Shown here: positions 45,608 to 54,575 of the stretch, one piece after another | Position numbering within the stretch: the stretch's first letter is position 1 | Layout of the letters: each line of letters begins with the position of its first letter | Assembly (NCBI RefSeq): GCF_030316765.1 | Contig: NZ_JASZYT010000015.1 | Span: 62,001 to 126,000, forward strand | Direction of reading: 5' to 3' | DNA length: 64,000 nucleotides | Source: Variovorax saccharolyticus | GTDB lineage: Bacteria; Pseudomonadota; Gammaproteobacteria; Burkholderiales; Burkholderiaceae_C | The notes under the pieces: model-generated | Databases searched by the model: none | Told to the model about the DNA's origin: nothing | Seen by the model: the letters and a program-made list of their open reading frames with translations, nothing else | Program-made: the position numbers and the translations under genes

Positions 45608-45903
45608 GGAAATCTCCTGGTGGAGGCGCGAGCGTGGCGCACGCAGGGAGATGTTCTTGTAAGACGATGGCGGAAGTCAGTTGGCCCCTTGACGCCGACT
45701 CCTGCGCGCAGGCGGTCCGGGCGAAGCGTTAGGACGCCGCGGCTTGCTTGCGGCCGCATCCGGCGGCCGGCCGGTGGGGCAGGCGGGCGCTGCGCCCGGG
45801 CTCGGCCCTTGCACCCCGTTCTCCGACCGGTTCAGCGGCCTGGCCAGACTGCAGCCCGTGCCCCCGGCGCACGGAGGGAAAGGGCCGCGGACGTTCGATG
45901 CCG

Positions 45904-46350
45904 TTAGGCGCGCATCCGTTCCTTCACCTCGGCTTCGTCGCGAAGCGCGAGCCCGACGCTCGACAGGATCCCGCGCACCTTCGCCACCGTGCCGATGCCG
46001 ATCTCTTCCATGCCCATGAGTTCGGCTTCGGTCGTTTCCGAAAGGTCCTCGACGCAGTAGATGTGGAGGCGATGCAGCGCCTCGCGCGTCTTCACGCGCA
46101 TCGAGATCTCCGTGAGCGGGGTGTCCGGCTTGATCGGGGCCTGCCGGGTGCGCGAGTGGCCGCCGCGAGGGCTCCAGCTGAACGCATCGAAGGCGACGGT
46201 CGATGCCGCGGCGGCGCGGCCTTCGCGCACGGCGGCCGCGTGGTGGCATCTCGCCTGCAGGATGGCTCGGCGCAACGCCTGGAAGCAGGCCAGCAGCTCC
46301 GCGTCGGGCAGCTTGGCCAAGTCGTCGACCGAGCGAATGGTCTGGGTCAT
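45904..46350 (-). CDS. Stand-alone RNA polymerase alpha-CTD-like protein
   Basis: A 148-residue protein whose C-terminal half (about 85-140) reads PLTEISMRVKTREALHRLHI, then VEDLSETTEAELMGMEEIGI and GTVAKVRGILSSVGLAL. This is the helix-hairpin-helix arrangement of the RNA polymerase alpha C-terminal domain, which contacts UP elements and activators. The N-terminal half (LPDAELLACFQALRRAILQA) is helical and unlike the alpha assembly domain, so it is not RpoA itself. It may bind promoter DNA or an activator, or compete with alpha-CTD. ATG 46350 follows AAGGCTCCGGG. It lies in the ku/katE block. Confidence 0.75.
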   Translation of the reverse strand: MTQTIRSVDDLAKLPDAELLACFQALRRAILQARCHHAAAVREGRAAAASTVAFDAFSWSPRGGHSRTRQAPIKPDTPLTEISMRVKTREALHRLHIYCVEDLSETTEAELMGMEEIGIGTVAKVRGILSSVGLALRDEAEVKERMRA

Positions 46351-46480
46351 CCCGGAGCCTTTCAAAGCTACAACCCGCCCAGCATAAACGGTTCTCATTG
46401 CCATTGAGACCCGCACCGTGCATGCGCATTGGACGCCGAAGGCAAGCCGGGTTGCAACGCGCCCGGAGGCCGCCGTGTGG

Positions 46481-47380
46481 TTAGCGGGACAGGCGGCGGT
46501 AGGCGCTGTAGTGACGGATGGCGCGCTGCGGGTGACCGAGTTCGTCGTGCAGCCGGCCGGCGTTGAAGTGCGCATCGGCGAGGTCCGGATCCAGTTGCAG
46601 CGCGAGGTCATAGCTCTCGAGCGCGTCGCCGAAGCGATGCAGGTCCTCGAGGGCCACCGCGCGATTGAAGTAGAGCAGGGGCTCCTCGGGCCGCCGCGCG
46701 ATGCCCTGCGTGAACAGACGAACGGCGGCGTCGCACTGGCCGCCCTCGCACAGCAGCGCCCCGAGATTGAGGTAGGCGCTCGTGAAGTCCGGTGCCAGGG
46801 CGATGGCCTCGCCATAGGCGTGTTCGGCGGCGGCGAGGTCGACGCTTTCGAGCGCCTCGGCCTGCGCGAAGAGTTCCGCCGCACAGGCCATGCGTTGAGG
46901 CGCCGCGGGGCATCGGGCCGTGGTTAGCGGGCGGATGACCGCCGGCGCGGGTGCCTCGGCCTCGACGCACACGTCGAAGGCCATCAGCAGCTGGCCCGTG
47001 TCGGCCGCCCATTGGGTGTCCCGGGTTCGGACCACGACCTCCTTGCCCACCGCGGTGATCCGCAGGCCCGACAGGGGCGCTTCGGCCGGCAGTTCGTCCT
47101 TCAGGCGCCGCAGCGATCGCAGGATCTTGGCGGTGGGAATGCTCGCCGCCTGCAACACATGGGCGGTGCGCAGCAGCACGACATCCTGGAACGAAAACAG
47201 GTAGGCCCGGCGCGCCCCTCTCTGGGGCTTCACGAAGCCCATCTCGACCAGGCGAACGATCGCGCTGCGGGAGAGGCCGAGCAACTCCTGAACGCTTCGA
47301 AGCGTGTGCGACGGCAGGGCGACCTCCCGCGGCGCGCTACTTGCGCGCCCGGCTGCGGGTGGGTGCGGCCACGGGTTCAT
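46481..47380 (-). CDS. MerR-like HTH plus TPR protein
   Basis: A 299-residue regulator. The N-terminal part has a MerR-type winged helix (SVQELLGLSRSAIVRLVEMG, then FSFQDVVLLRTAHVLQAASIPTAKILRSLRRL). The C-terminal half consists of about three to four TPR units (AEHAYGEAIALAPDFTSAYL, AAVRLFTQGIARRPEEPLLY, ALESYDLALQLDPDLADAHF). No metal-binding Cys of classical MerR sensors is present. The start is uncertain: ATG 47380 with AAGG upstream overlaps the end of ku by 44 nt, and GTG 47395 is possible. The overlap implies co-expression with ku, so it may regulate the NHEJ genes. Confidence 0.75.
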   Translation of the reverse strand: MNPWPHPPAAGRASSAPREVALPSHTLRSVQELLGLSRSAIVRLVEMGFVKPQRGARRAYLFSFQDVVLLRTAHVLQAASIPTAKILRSLRRLKDELPAEAPLSGLRITAVGKEVVVRTRDTQWAADTGQLLMAFDVCVEAEAPAPAVIRPLTTARCPAAPQRMACAAELFAQAEALESVDLAAAEHAYGEAIALAPDFTSAYLNLGALLCEGGQCDAAVRLFTQGIARRPEEPLLYFNRAVALEDLHRFGDALESYDLALQLDPDLADAHFNAGRLHDELGHPQRAIRHYSAYRRLSR

Positions 47381-48266
47381 CGGCCTTGGGGGCACGCCGG
47401 ACGCCCTTGCGTGGCGGAGCGCCCAGCGCCGATATGTTGTCGGCCGCGGCGGGCTTGGCCGCCGGGGCCTTCGCGGCCGACGAGACCGGCTTGCGCTTCA
47501 GGCTGGCCATGAGCGCCTCGGTCAGGTCGATCACCTGGGCACCGGGCTCCTCCCCGGCGTGCGGGGCCTCCACCACCTCCTTGCCCTCGATCTTGGCGTC
47601 GATCGCGGCCAGGATGCGCTTCTTTTCCTCGTCCTCGAACATCGTCGGGTCGTAGGTGTCCTCGGAGATCTGGTCGATGAGCTGCAGGGCGAGCTTGAGT
47701 TCCGCGGGGGTCGGCTGGGTGTTCTCGATGTCGAGGTCGGCCAGCGAGCGCACCTCGTTCGCATAGAGCAATTGCTGCAGCACCAGGCCGTCCTCGGCGG
47801 CGCGCACCTGGACGACGTACTGCTTGCCCTTCCACGCCCACTTCGCGAGCGCGCATCGGCCGCTCTCGCGCATGGCGGCGCGCAACAGGCTGTAGGGCTT
47901 GCCGCCGCGCTTGTCGGGTGCGAGGAAGTAGGCCTTGTCGTAGTAGAGCGGGTCGACTTCCTTTTCGGGAATGAACGCGACGATGTCGATCACGTGGCTC
48001 GAGCCTTCCTCGAGGGCCTTGAGCTCCTCGGGCTGGAAGAGGACGTACTGGTCCTTCTCGAACTCGTAGCCCTTGATCATCTCGCTGCGGGGCACCACCG
48101 TCGTCATGTCCTTCTCGGACACGTACTGCTGCTTGACGCGGCTGCCGTCCTTGGTGAGCAGGTTGAAGCGGATCGCGTCCGAGGACTCGGTGGCGGAGTA
48201 GAGCTTGACCGGGATCGAGACGAGCCCGAAGCTCAGCGAGAGCGATGCGATGGAACGTGCGGCCAT
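47337..48266 (-). CDS. ku: Ku DNA-end-binding protein
   Basis: A 309-residue bacterial Ku. The core runs from SLSLSFGLVSIPVKLYSATE through QYVSEKDMTTVVPRSEMIKG to LALQLIDQISEDTYDP and should dimerise around DNA ends and recruit LigD (38553-41120). The tail after about 255 is Lys/Arg/Ala/Pro-rich (KAPAAKPAAAD, RKGVRRAPK, TRSRARK), typical of extended Ku C-termini that bind DNA. ATG 48266 starts MAARSIASLSLSFG, the usual Ku N-terminus. The 3' end overlaps the MerR-TPR gene. Confidence 0.95.
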   Translation of the reverse strand: MAARSIASLSLSFGLVSIPVKLYSATESSDAIRFNLLTKDGSRVKQQYVSEKDMTTVVPRSEMIKGYEFEKDQYVLFQPEELKALEEGSSHVIDIVAFIPEKEVDPLYYDKAYFLAPDKRGGKPYSLLRAAMRESGRCALAKWAWKGKQYVVQVRAAEDGLVLQQLLYANEVRSLADLDIENTQPTPAELKLALQLIDQISEDTYDPTMFEDEEKKRILAAIDAKIEGKEVVEAPHAGEEPGAQVIDLTEALMASLKRKPVSSAAKAPAAKPAAADNISALGAPPRKGVRRAPKADEPVAAPTRSRARK

Positions 48267-48404
48267 GGGGTCCCCGTGTCGCGCGGCGCGAACCGGCCGC
48301 TGGAATTGCGAACTTGCCACATCCGGCCGCGCAACGGAAGAGGCGGGCAGCGCGAACGGGCCGTGGCGAGCCGGGGCGCCCTCGTCGGGCGCCCCGAAAC
48401 TCAC

Positions 48405-50837
48405 TCACGCCTTGGGCGGATCGTTCTCGCGCCCGAAATGACGGGGCCCGCCGATCGCGCCGATGAAGTCAGCGATCGCCGCGTCCGCATCGCCGACATC
48501 GGCCAGGATCAGTCCGGGGTCCGCGGCGCCGTCGGGCAGTGTCATCGGAATCTGCGCCTCGGAAAGCAAGGCCTGCGAGGCGCCGAAGGCCAGGATGGTC
48601 TTGCAATGCCAGTATTGGGCGCGCACGAACTCGAGCGTGTGGGCGTCCGCGTCGAGTGCTTCCACCGCGCCGGCACCATCCGGCAGCACCAGGGCGTCGA
48701 ACAGGAAGCCGGGCGCGTTCTCCATGGTGGCGTCGGCCGCGAACTTTTCACCGCCGATGCCGACATAGGTGCCAAGCCGCGCGCCGATGAGGCGCGGCAC
48801 GGCGCCGGCGGCCACCAGTGCCGACACGACCTTGCCAAGCGAAGCGCCTTCGACGCCCTGGGCGACCAGCACCGCCACCTTGCGGGTGCGAATGCCGCCG
48901 TCGCCGGGCCGGGCCAGGAGCGACAACGCCGGTGAGCTTTCGATCTCCGGGGTCGCGGGATTCTCGAGGGCCTTGGGCAGTGGGGGCGGCAACTCCATCC
49001 CGAGATCCTGCGCCAGGCGCGCGGCCAGGTCGGGCGAGGCGTTGATCAGGCTGGCGACCATGCGTTCGCGGATGGCGGGCACGGTGACCTTGGAGAGTTC
49101 GAAGCGGAAGGCGTTGCCGATGTGCGCCTGCTCGACCTCGGACTGGCTCTCGAAGAACAGGCGCGCCTGGGTGTAGTGGTCCGCGAATTTCTCGGGCTTG
49201 ATGCGGACCTTGTCGGCGCTTTCCTTGGCATCGAGGCGCCGCGCCACGCTCGTGAAGCCCTGGGCTGCGCCGGCCTGGAACGGACAGCCGCCGGCCAGTG
49301 AATTGGGTTCGTAGGCGACGCGGCCGCGGTGGATCGCCTGCCGGTGCATGCCGTCGCGCTGGTTGTTGTGGACCTGGGCGACCGGTGCGTTGATCGGCAG
49401 TTCGTGGAAGTTGGGACCGCCGAGCCGGCTGATCTGCGTGTCGACGTACGAATGGATGCGTCCTGCCAGCAGCGGGTCGTTCGTGAAATCGAGGCCTGGC
49501 ACGATGTGGGCCGTACAGAACGCGACCTGCTCGGTCTCGGCGAAGAAGTTGTCGGGATTGCGGTTCAGCACCATGCGGCCGACCAGCTGCACCGGGACCA
49601 GTTCCTCGGGAATGATCTTGGTCGCGTCCAGGATGTCGAAGCTGAACTGCTCGGCCTGCTCCTCCGTGAAGACCTGCAGGCCCAGTTCCCATTCCGGGTA
49701 TTCGCCGGCCTCGATCGCCTCCCAGAGGTCGCGCCGGTGGAAGTCCGGATCGGCGCCCGAGATTTTCACGGCCTCCTCCCAGACCTGGGAATGGGTGCCG
49801 AGCTTCGGCTGCCAATGGAACTTGACCAGGACGGACTCTCCCGCTTCGTTGACCATCCTGAACGTGTGGACGCCGAAGCCTTGCATCATCCGGTAGCTGC
49901 GCGGAATGGCGCGGTCCGACATCAGCCACATGAGCATGTGGGTGGACTCGGGCATCAGCGAGACGAAGTCCCAGAAGGTGTCATGAGCGCTCGCTGCCTG
50001 CGGCATCTGGTGGTGCGGCTCGGGCTTCACGGCATGCACCAGGTCCGGAAACTTGATCGCGTCCTGGATGAAGAACACGGGCATGTTGTTGCCGACCAGG
50101 TCCCAGTTGCCTTCGTCGGTGTAGAACTTGACCGCGAAGCCGCGGACATCGCGCGCCGTGTCCTTGGAGCCGCGCTCGCCCGCGACGGTGGAAAAGCGCA
50201 CGAACACCGGCGTGACTTTCCCGGCCTCCTTGAAGGGCGCGGCCTTGGTGAGCTTGGTGAGCGGTTCGTAGCACTCGAAGAAGCCGTGCGCGCCGGAGCC
50301 GCGGGCGTGCACGATGCGTTCGGGGATGCGCTCGTGATCGAAGTGCGTGATCTTCTCGCGCAGGATGAAGTCCTCCAGCAGGGCCGGCCCGCGCGCGCCG
50401 GCCTTGAGCGAGTTCTGGTTGTCGGCGATGGCGACACCCTGGTTGGTCGTCAGCACCTGCCCGGCCGAATCGACCCGCACGCGGTCGAGCGTGTCGATCG
50501 TGGCGTTGACGCCTTCGAGGGCGGCCGTCCCCGTCTTGTTCGAGAAATTCTGCTCGGAGAGCGTGCTGGCGCCGGGCAGCCGCGACGGCGGGGGCACGGT
50601 GACACCGGCTGGGGGCGTCGCTGCATTTGCCTCGCCGTGTTCCAGGGGCTTGTTCGCGTTCGAAGGCATCCCGGCGGCCAGCGCCTGGGTGTCGATGGCC
50701 TTCTGGGTCGGCGGGTCTCCCTTGCCGGCGGCGGCAGGCGCAGGGGTGGCGGGAGCGCTATCGGTATTGCGCGCCGCGGCGTGGGCGGCGTCGAATTCAG
50801 AGGAGGGCGGGGTGGGGGGAGTCGGTTTTTTGGCCAT
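48405..50837 (-). CDS. katE: Catalase HPII-type (large-subunit clade II)
   Basis: An 810-residue monofunctional haem catalase of the large-subunit clade. A Pro/Ala-rich disordered N-terminus (about 1-100) precedes the core: the catalytic His lies in PERIVHARGSGAHGFFE, DTARDVRGFAVKFYTDEGNWD and NNMPVFFIQDAIKFPD follow, and RSYRMMQGFGVHTFRMVN is the substrate-channel region. A flavodoxin-like C-terminal domain (about 655-805; VAVLVAQGVEGASLGKVVSA) marks the HPII class. It degrades hydrogen peroxide in stationary phase or stress. ATG 50837 begins MAKKPTPPTPP, matching homologues; a further upstream frame is not needed. It lies upstream of ku on the same strand with a 138-nt gap. Confidence 0.95.
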   Translation of the reverse strand: MAKKPTPPTPPSSEFDAAHAAARNTDSAPATPAPAAAGKGDPPTQKAIDTQALAAGMPSNANKPLEHGEANAATPPAGVTVPPPSRLPGASTLSEQNFSNKTGTAALEGVNATIDTLDRVRVDSAGQVLTTNQGVAIADNQNSLKAGARGPALLEDFILREKITHFDHERIPERIVHARGSGAHGFFECYEPLTKLTKAAPFKEAGKVTPVFVRFSTVAGERGSKDTARDVRGFAVKFYTDEGNWDLVGNNMPVFFIQDAIKFPDLVHAVKPEPHHQMPQAASAHDTFWDFVSLMPESTHMLMWLMSDRAIPRSYRMMQGFGVHTFRMVNEAGESVLVKFHWQPKLGTHSQVWEEAVKISGADPDFHRRDLWEAIEAGEYPEWELGLQVFTEEQAEQFSFDILDATKIIPEELVPVQLVGRMVLNRNPDNFFAETEQVAFCTAHIVPGLDFTNDPLLAGRIHSYVDTQISRLGGPNFHELPINAPVAQVHNNQRDGMHRQAIHRGRVAYEPNSLAGGCPFQAGAAQGFTSVARRLDAKESADKVRIKPEKFADHYTQARLFFESQSEVEQAHIGNAFRFELSKVTVPAIRERMVASLINASPDLAARLAQDLGMELPPPLPKALENPATPEIESSPALSLLARPGDGGIRTRKVAVLVAQGVEGASLGKVVSALVAAGAVPRLIGARLGTYVGIGGEKFAADATMENAPGFLFDALVLPDGAGAVEALDADAHTLEFVRAQYWHCKTILAFGASQALLSEAQIPMTLPDGAADPGLILADVGDADAAIADFIGAIGGPRHFGRENDPPKA

Positions 50838-51096
50838 GTCGGTCTCGGGAGGTGGGACCGGGAGGCTAGGCTTCGAGATCCGGGGGGCCTGTAGGAGAGA
50901 GGCCTCTCCCCGCGTCCTGTTTCTCGACGCCACCGCGTTCCACCTTCGGCGTGTGCGGATTTCGGAGGTCGCTCCATGCGCTGGGCGCACCGGGGCCGCC
51001 GCCCCATAATCCGAAAGTTTCTGGCGCGCCTTGAGCGCTCGATCGATGCCGAGGCAAGCGCCGTGGTGCCAACCGCCGCACGTTGGAGAACATGCG

Positions 51097-51480
51097 ATGA
51101 AGACCCCGTGTCAGGAAGCGCTGGAGTACGTCCGAGCCCACCCCCGAGCACCGGGCGCCGCGGCGCTGGCGGCGATTTTTCTTGGAGCGTGCGACGACCT
51201 GCCCTTCAGCTTCCAGGCATGCAGAACGGCGATTGACGCCGAGCGGCCGGGACTGGCGATGCGAGTCATGAGCCAGCTTGCCGGCGAGCGCGATCGGGCG
51301 CCCCTGAATGCCATCGCCGCGGAAATGCGGGGCAGGTTCCCGCACCTGTGGGCCTGCGGAACCCAGCTGACCTGCACCCCGCGGCATGGCGTTGCTCACT
51401 TGGCCGCCGCGCCTGCGATGGCCACCGCTGCTGACCTGCTTGTCGATCGCGCGTCACCGCGACGCTCGGAATTTCACTGA
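51097..51480 (+). CDS. Hypothetical protein
   Basis: A 127-residue frame starting MKTPCQEALEYVRAHPRAPG at ATG 51097, eight nt after GGAG. The first 85 residues have protein-like composition with short helices (AALAAIFLGACDD, PGLAMRVMSQLAGE); the end is less convincing. No family is recognised. It is divergent from katE and stands at the edge of an eroded region, so it may be a real small gene or a relic. Confidence 0.4.
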   Translation: MKTPCQEALEYVRAHPRAPGAAALAAIFLGACDDLPFSFQACRTAIDAERPGLAMRVMSQLAGERDRAPLNAIAAEMRGRFPHLWACGTQLTCTPRHGVAHLAAAPAMATAADLLVDRASPRRSEFH

Positions 51481-51723
51481 CCGCGTGCGCGATGTGGCGA
51501 CCTTGATCTACTGGGCACCAGCGACCCTGCAAGGGGAAGAATCGGGCTGGAGTTCTCCTCCGGTCCGGGCGCCCACAGCGAGCCTCCGAGCAAGGGCAGG
51601 TGTGTCGGGTCGCCTCCCGGTCGTGCCTGACGTATTGGACTGCTGACTACAGTGAAACCTGCGGCTGGGCCACCGGAGAAATCAGAACGGATACGCTGGC
51701 CGGGCCTTCAACCAGGAGAAGAC

Positions 51724-52123
51724 ATGTCGTCCAGAGCTCCGTACCGACGCCACGCGCGGGAGTTCAAGATTCAGCGGTGCCAGGACATCCGCAGCGGCGC
51801 CATCGGCCGGCGCGACGCACGAAGAAGTACACCCCATCCACCAACCTGCTTCAGCTTTGGCTGACGCAGTACGACCGGGGGGAACTCAGCGCCGAAGAGG
51901 CAGAGGCATCGGTCAGACGGATTACGAAGCCAAGATCGAATCGCTCGAGCGCAAGGTTGGTCAACTCACCATGGAGCTGTACCTGGTCAAAATAGGCGCC
52001 ACGCCTGCGCCTGGTGAGCGAAAGCGAGAACTCCTCGATCGTCACTGGCCGAAGCCTGCTCCATCCGACGGGGGTGCCAAGAGAACAGCACGTCTGCCGC
52101 ATGACGTGCCCGGCATGCCTTGA
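51724..52123 (+). mobile_element. IS3-family orfA relic
   Basis: Pieces in changing frames spell an IS3-type OrfA. ATG 51724 opens with RRHAREFKIQRCQDIRSGAI and GRRDARR, another frame continues TPSTNLLQLWLTQYDRGELSAE and EAEASV, and a third gives DYEAKIESLERKVGQLTMEL with the leucine-zipper heptads, then WPKPAPSDGGAK at the orfA/orfB junction. At least two frameshifts break it. No orfB transposase core and no terminal repeats were found, so only a fragment remains. Confidence 0.7.
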
Positions 52124-52230
52124 TTCGCATTGCCGAACAGGCGAAGTGTAGGTCGGTGGTCATGGGCGGCTCGGATGCCGCCATTGACGGCCTCATGCGA
52201 CTCGGCCCGAAGACGCCTGCCCGGCTCCGG

Positions 52231-52656
52231 TCATTCGCCCATCACGCACAGCCAGTGCCACTGCACGACGCGATGGCTGCAGTACTTCGCGACGATGCGG
52301 TTGACCTGGTCCGTGGGGTCCGAAGGATCCCAGCGCCGCTCAACCCATTGCAGCGCCTCGTAGAGGTCGTTCGAATCGCCCGCCAGGTCGTACCTGTCCA
52401 TCAAGGCGTTGCTGAGTTCGACGTTGGAAAGTTCGTCGCCGGTCGCGGCCTGGTTGCGCAGTGCATCGAAGTGGGAAGGCGCGTCGCTGGACGCATCGCC
52501 GTGGTGGGCCACGGGGTGCCTGATCGCTGCATCGACATTTCCGGTCTGGCCGCGCCAGACCAAGACCAGCAGGACGCAGGCGAGCAGCGCCACGACGTAG
52601 CGCGGCGAGCCGCGGGTCGCGGCCGCGTTCAGGTAGCGAAGGGATCGGTCGAACAT
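52231..52656 (-). CDS. Small single-membrane-segment protein, unknown
   Basis: A 141-residue protein with one N-terminal membrane segment (YVVALLACVLLVLVW) preceded by basic residues and followed by a soluble domain (LSNVELSNALMDRYDLAGDS, LYEALQWVERRWDPSD). Topology would place the soluble part outside the cytoplasm. No family is recognised. It begins 13 nt after the stop of the next gene (52670-52945) on the same strand, so both are likely co-transcribed. Confidence 0.5.
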   Translation of the reverse strand: MFDRSLRYLNAAATRGSPRYVVALLACVLLVLVWRGQTGNVDAAIRHPVAHHGDASSDAPSHFDALRNQAATGDELSNVELSNALMDRYDLAGDSNDLYEALQWVERRWDPSDPTDQVNRIVAKYCSHRVVQWHWLCVMGE

Positions 52657-52669
52657 GGACGAGCGCTCC

Positions 52670-52945
52670 TCAGAGCACAGGTGGCATCGTGCGGCGCGTC
52701 TCCTGCGCGCGATCCCAGGCCACGCTGCGGCGTTCCAGGTCGGCCGGATCGGAGGCTTCGGCGAGGAAGCGGTCGCGTGCCAGCTGTGCGTCGGCTCCGG
52801 CCACCCACTGGGTCACCTGGGCGACGGCCTTGCGCAGTTCCCCTATCAGCGCCGAGGCGTCCGGCATGCGGTTCGTGGTGTCGCGGCCGCCGTCGAAGAC
52901 GTCGAAGCCGGCGTCGGAAGGCAGGAGGGGCTTGGCGGTGTTCAT
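52670..52945 (-). CDS. Small soluble protein, unknown
   Basis: A 91-residue helical protein starting MNTAKPLLPSDAGFDVFDGG. ATG 52945 has AAGGA eight nt upstream. The C-terminal part DRFLAEASDPADLERRSVAWDR resembles the ADLERR signature of short DUF3563-type proteins of Burkholderiales, but the rest does not match well. It is upstream of, and probably co-transcribed with, the membrane protein at 52231. Confidence 0.55.
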   Translation of the reverse strand: MNTAKPLLPSDAGFDVFDGGRDTTNRMPDASALIGELRKAVAQVTQWVAGADAQLARDRFLAEASDPADLERRSVAWDRAQETRRTMPPVL

Positions 52946-53073
52946 GGCGCTGTCCTTGTATCGATCAGCGATGGCTGCTCGTTGGCGCATGGTCGTCATG
53001 TTCGCGCCGCTCGGCGCGCCTGCGTTCAATAGTGACCGGCGAGCCCTGCCGTGGCCCGACTCGAGCCCGTGCC

Positions 53074-53460
53074 CTACTTCTCGTAGCGCACGACGCCGTC
53101 CCACCGCGACAGTTGCGCCGGCTCTTCAAGCTGCCTGCACTGGGCCTGCAACCAGCGCACGCGGGCGTCGTCCGCGCACCCGAGCGCGCCGAACGCCGCC
53201 TGGAGCGCCGGCAGGTCGGCGGCCTGGCGCAAGCCTTCCAGCCTGCGCAACAGGATTTCCCACTGCGCCGCATGGCCAGGCGACGACAGGCTGCGTGCGG
53301 GATCGATCACCTCGTAGACATCGAAGAGGGTCTCCATCCCGGTCAGGGCCACGCGCGCGGCCCGGACGAAGGGCGTGCGCGTCGCGTCCAGGAGCTTGGC
53401 CACCTCTTCGGTGACCAGCAATGGCGCATCGAGCCGGCCGGGCTTGGTGAGTGCCTCCAC
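53074..53460 (-). pseudogene. C-terminal remnant of an adenylate/guanylate cyclase-like protein
   Basis: The frame reads VEALTKPGRLDAPLLVTEEVA near its start, which matches the end of class III nucleotide cyclase catalytic domains (after the metal- and base-binding residues), then TGMETLFDVYEVIDPAR and a helical tail. The preceding codons (ATTARRT) look like an eroded NxxAR motif. The catalytic domain proper is absent and a stop lies upstream, so this is a relic or a small protein derived from one. Confidence 0.45.
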
Positions 53461-53606
53461 TGTGCGACGCGCAGTTGTGGCGCGGCCTGCTCAGGCAGTC
53501 GGGCCGACCGTGCACAAAGTCACGGCTTCAGGGTCGGTAGCTTTTGCCTGTGGGCGGTCGCACACGGTCGAACTCAGCCTGGCTAGGCTGCGCCAGAGAG
53601 AGTTGG

Positions 53607-54575
53607 TTAGTGAAACCAACTGAACTGATACCAGTTCGAGAACAGAATCCAGTGAATCAACTGGAAAGCGATCAGGCCCGTGGCGATGAATCCGCCCACG
53701 ACGCCAGCGATAAGCATCGACCCCAAAAAAACCTTCAGGGCGCGCATACAGATGAGAACCCAGAAAGCCCCGGCGACGCGCACCCAGGTCGTATCGATTG
53801 GCTCGGGGTAACGGGCAAACTCAAGCACCCAATGTCCCAGGACCATGGTTCCAAGGAACCAGCCAACGACGCCAAGTCCGAGTGCGACCAGTGCCACGAT
53901 GGAGCCTAGGTTCAGACCGTTCATCGCGTTGAGACTGGTCGCTGCAGAGTTGCCCGCCAAACTGCCATCGCCGACGGCGGTGGGCATGGAGCCCGAACCG
54001 GCCTTCCAGTCGTACTTGTGCCAGCTCATACGAGGCAGCTTGACCCACAGGATCACGAACAACACGAACGAAAGTACGGCGTACAAGGGAGATGCCCAGC
54101 CGCGGTAGTCGGCGACGCGCTGCGCAGCGGCCTCAATTCCTGCCTGATGTGCCTCGATGCGTGCTCTGCGGGCTTCGCGATACTTTTCCGTGAATGGTTG
54201 GACGCGCCACTCGCCATCCTTGAGAGTCACAAGGTGTGGGCCGGAGTGCGCTTTGTGTCTCGCCTTGTCCACGTACTTGCTTGCTGGAAGGTCCGTGTCA
54301 TACGACACATCGCACAGCAGCGAGGTCTTGATGTCTACATCCGGCTTGCAGACGCCAACGCGAATGTTGGAGACCGTTTCCCCGAAGCCGCGAAGGATCA
54401 ACACGCCTTTCGAGACGTTTTCCACGGTCGGCGGATGGGGCGGGAGTTCCCAGGTATGTTCGGGCGGCTTCTCAGCGGCTGCCGGCGCTTCGCTTGCGGC
54501 AAGGCACGCGCTGGTGCCGAAGGCGAAGATCAGGGGTAGAAGCAACTTCCACGTCTTGATTTCTGAGATTCTCAT
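53607..54575 (-). CDS. Multi-pass membrane protein, unknown
   Basis: A 322-residue protein. A signal sequence (LLLPLIFAFGTSACLAASEA) is followed by a periplasmic region (about 30-160) with two Cys (VGVCKPDVD, SLLCDVSYD). Hydrophobic segments follow: SPLYAVLSFVLFVILWV, IVALVALGLGVVGWFLGTMV, AGAFWVLICMRALKVFLG and a Gly-rich last one (MLIAGVVGGFIATGLIAFQL). A Gly/Ser-rich loop (GSGSMPTAVGDGSLAGNSAA) separates them. No family is recognised. ATG 54575 begins the signal. Composition is slightly less GC-rich than the neighbours, which suggests acquisition. Confidence 0.65.
   Translation of the reverse strand: MRISEIKTWKLLLPLIFAFGTSACLAASEAPAAAEKPPEHTWELPPHPPTVENVSKGVLILRGFGETVSNIRVGVCKPDVDIKTSLLCDVSYDTDLPASKYVDKARHKAHSGPHLVTLKDGEWRVQPFTEKYREARRARIEAHQAGIEAAAQRVADYRGWASPLYAVLSFVLFVILWVKLPRMSWHKYDWKAGSGSMPTAVGDGSLAGNSAATSLNAMNGLNLGSIVALVALGLGVVGWFLGTMVLGHWVLEFARYPEPIDTTWVRVAGAFWVLICMRALKVFLGSMLIAGVVGGFIATGLIAFQLIHWILFSNWYQFSWFH

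Noticed and set aside
47304..50894. Long plus-strand frames opposite ku and katE
   Set aside because: Shadow frames of GC-rich genes; no start signals or domains.
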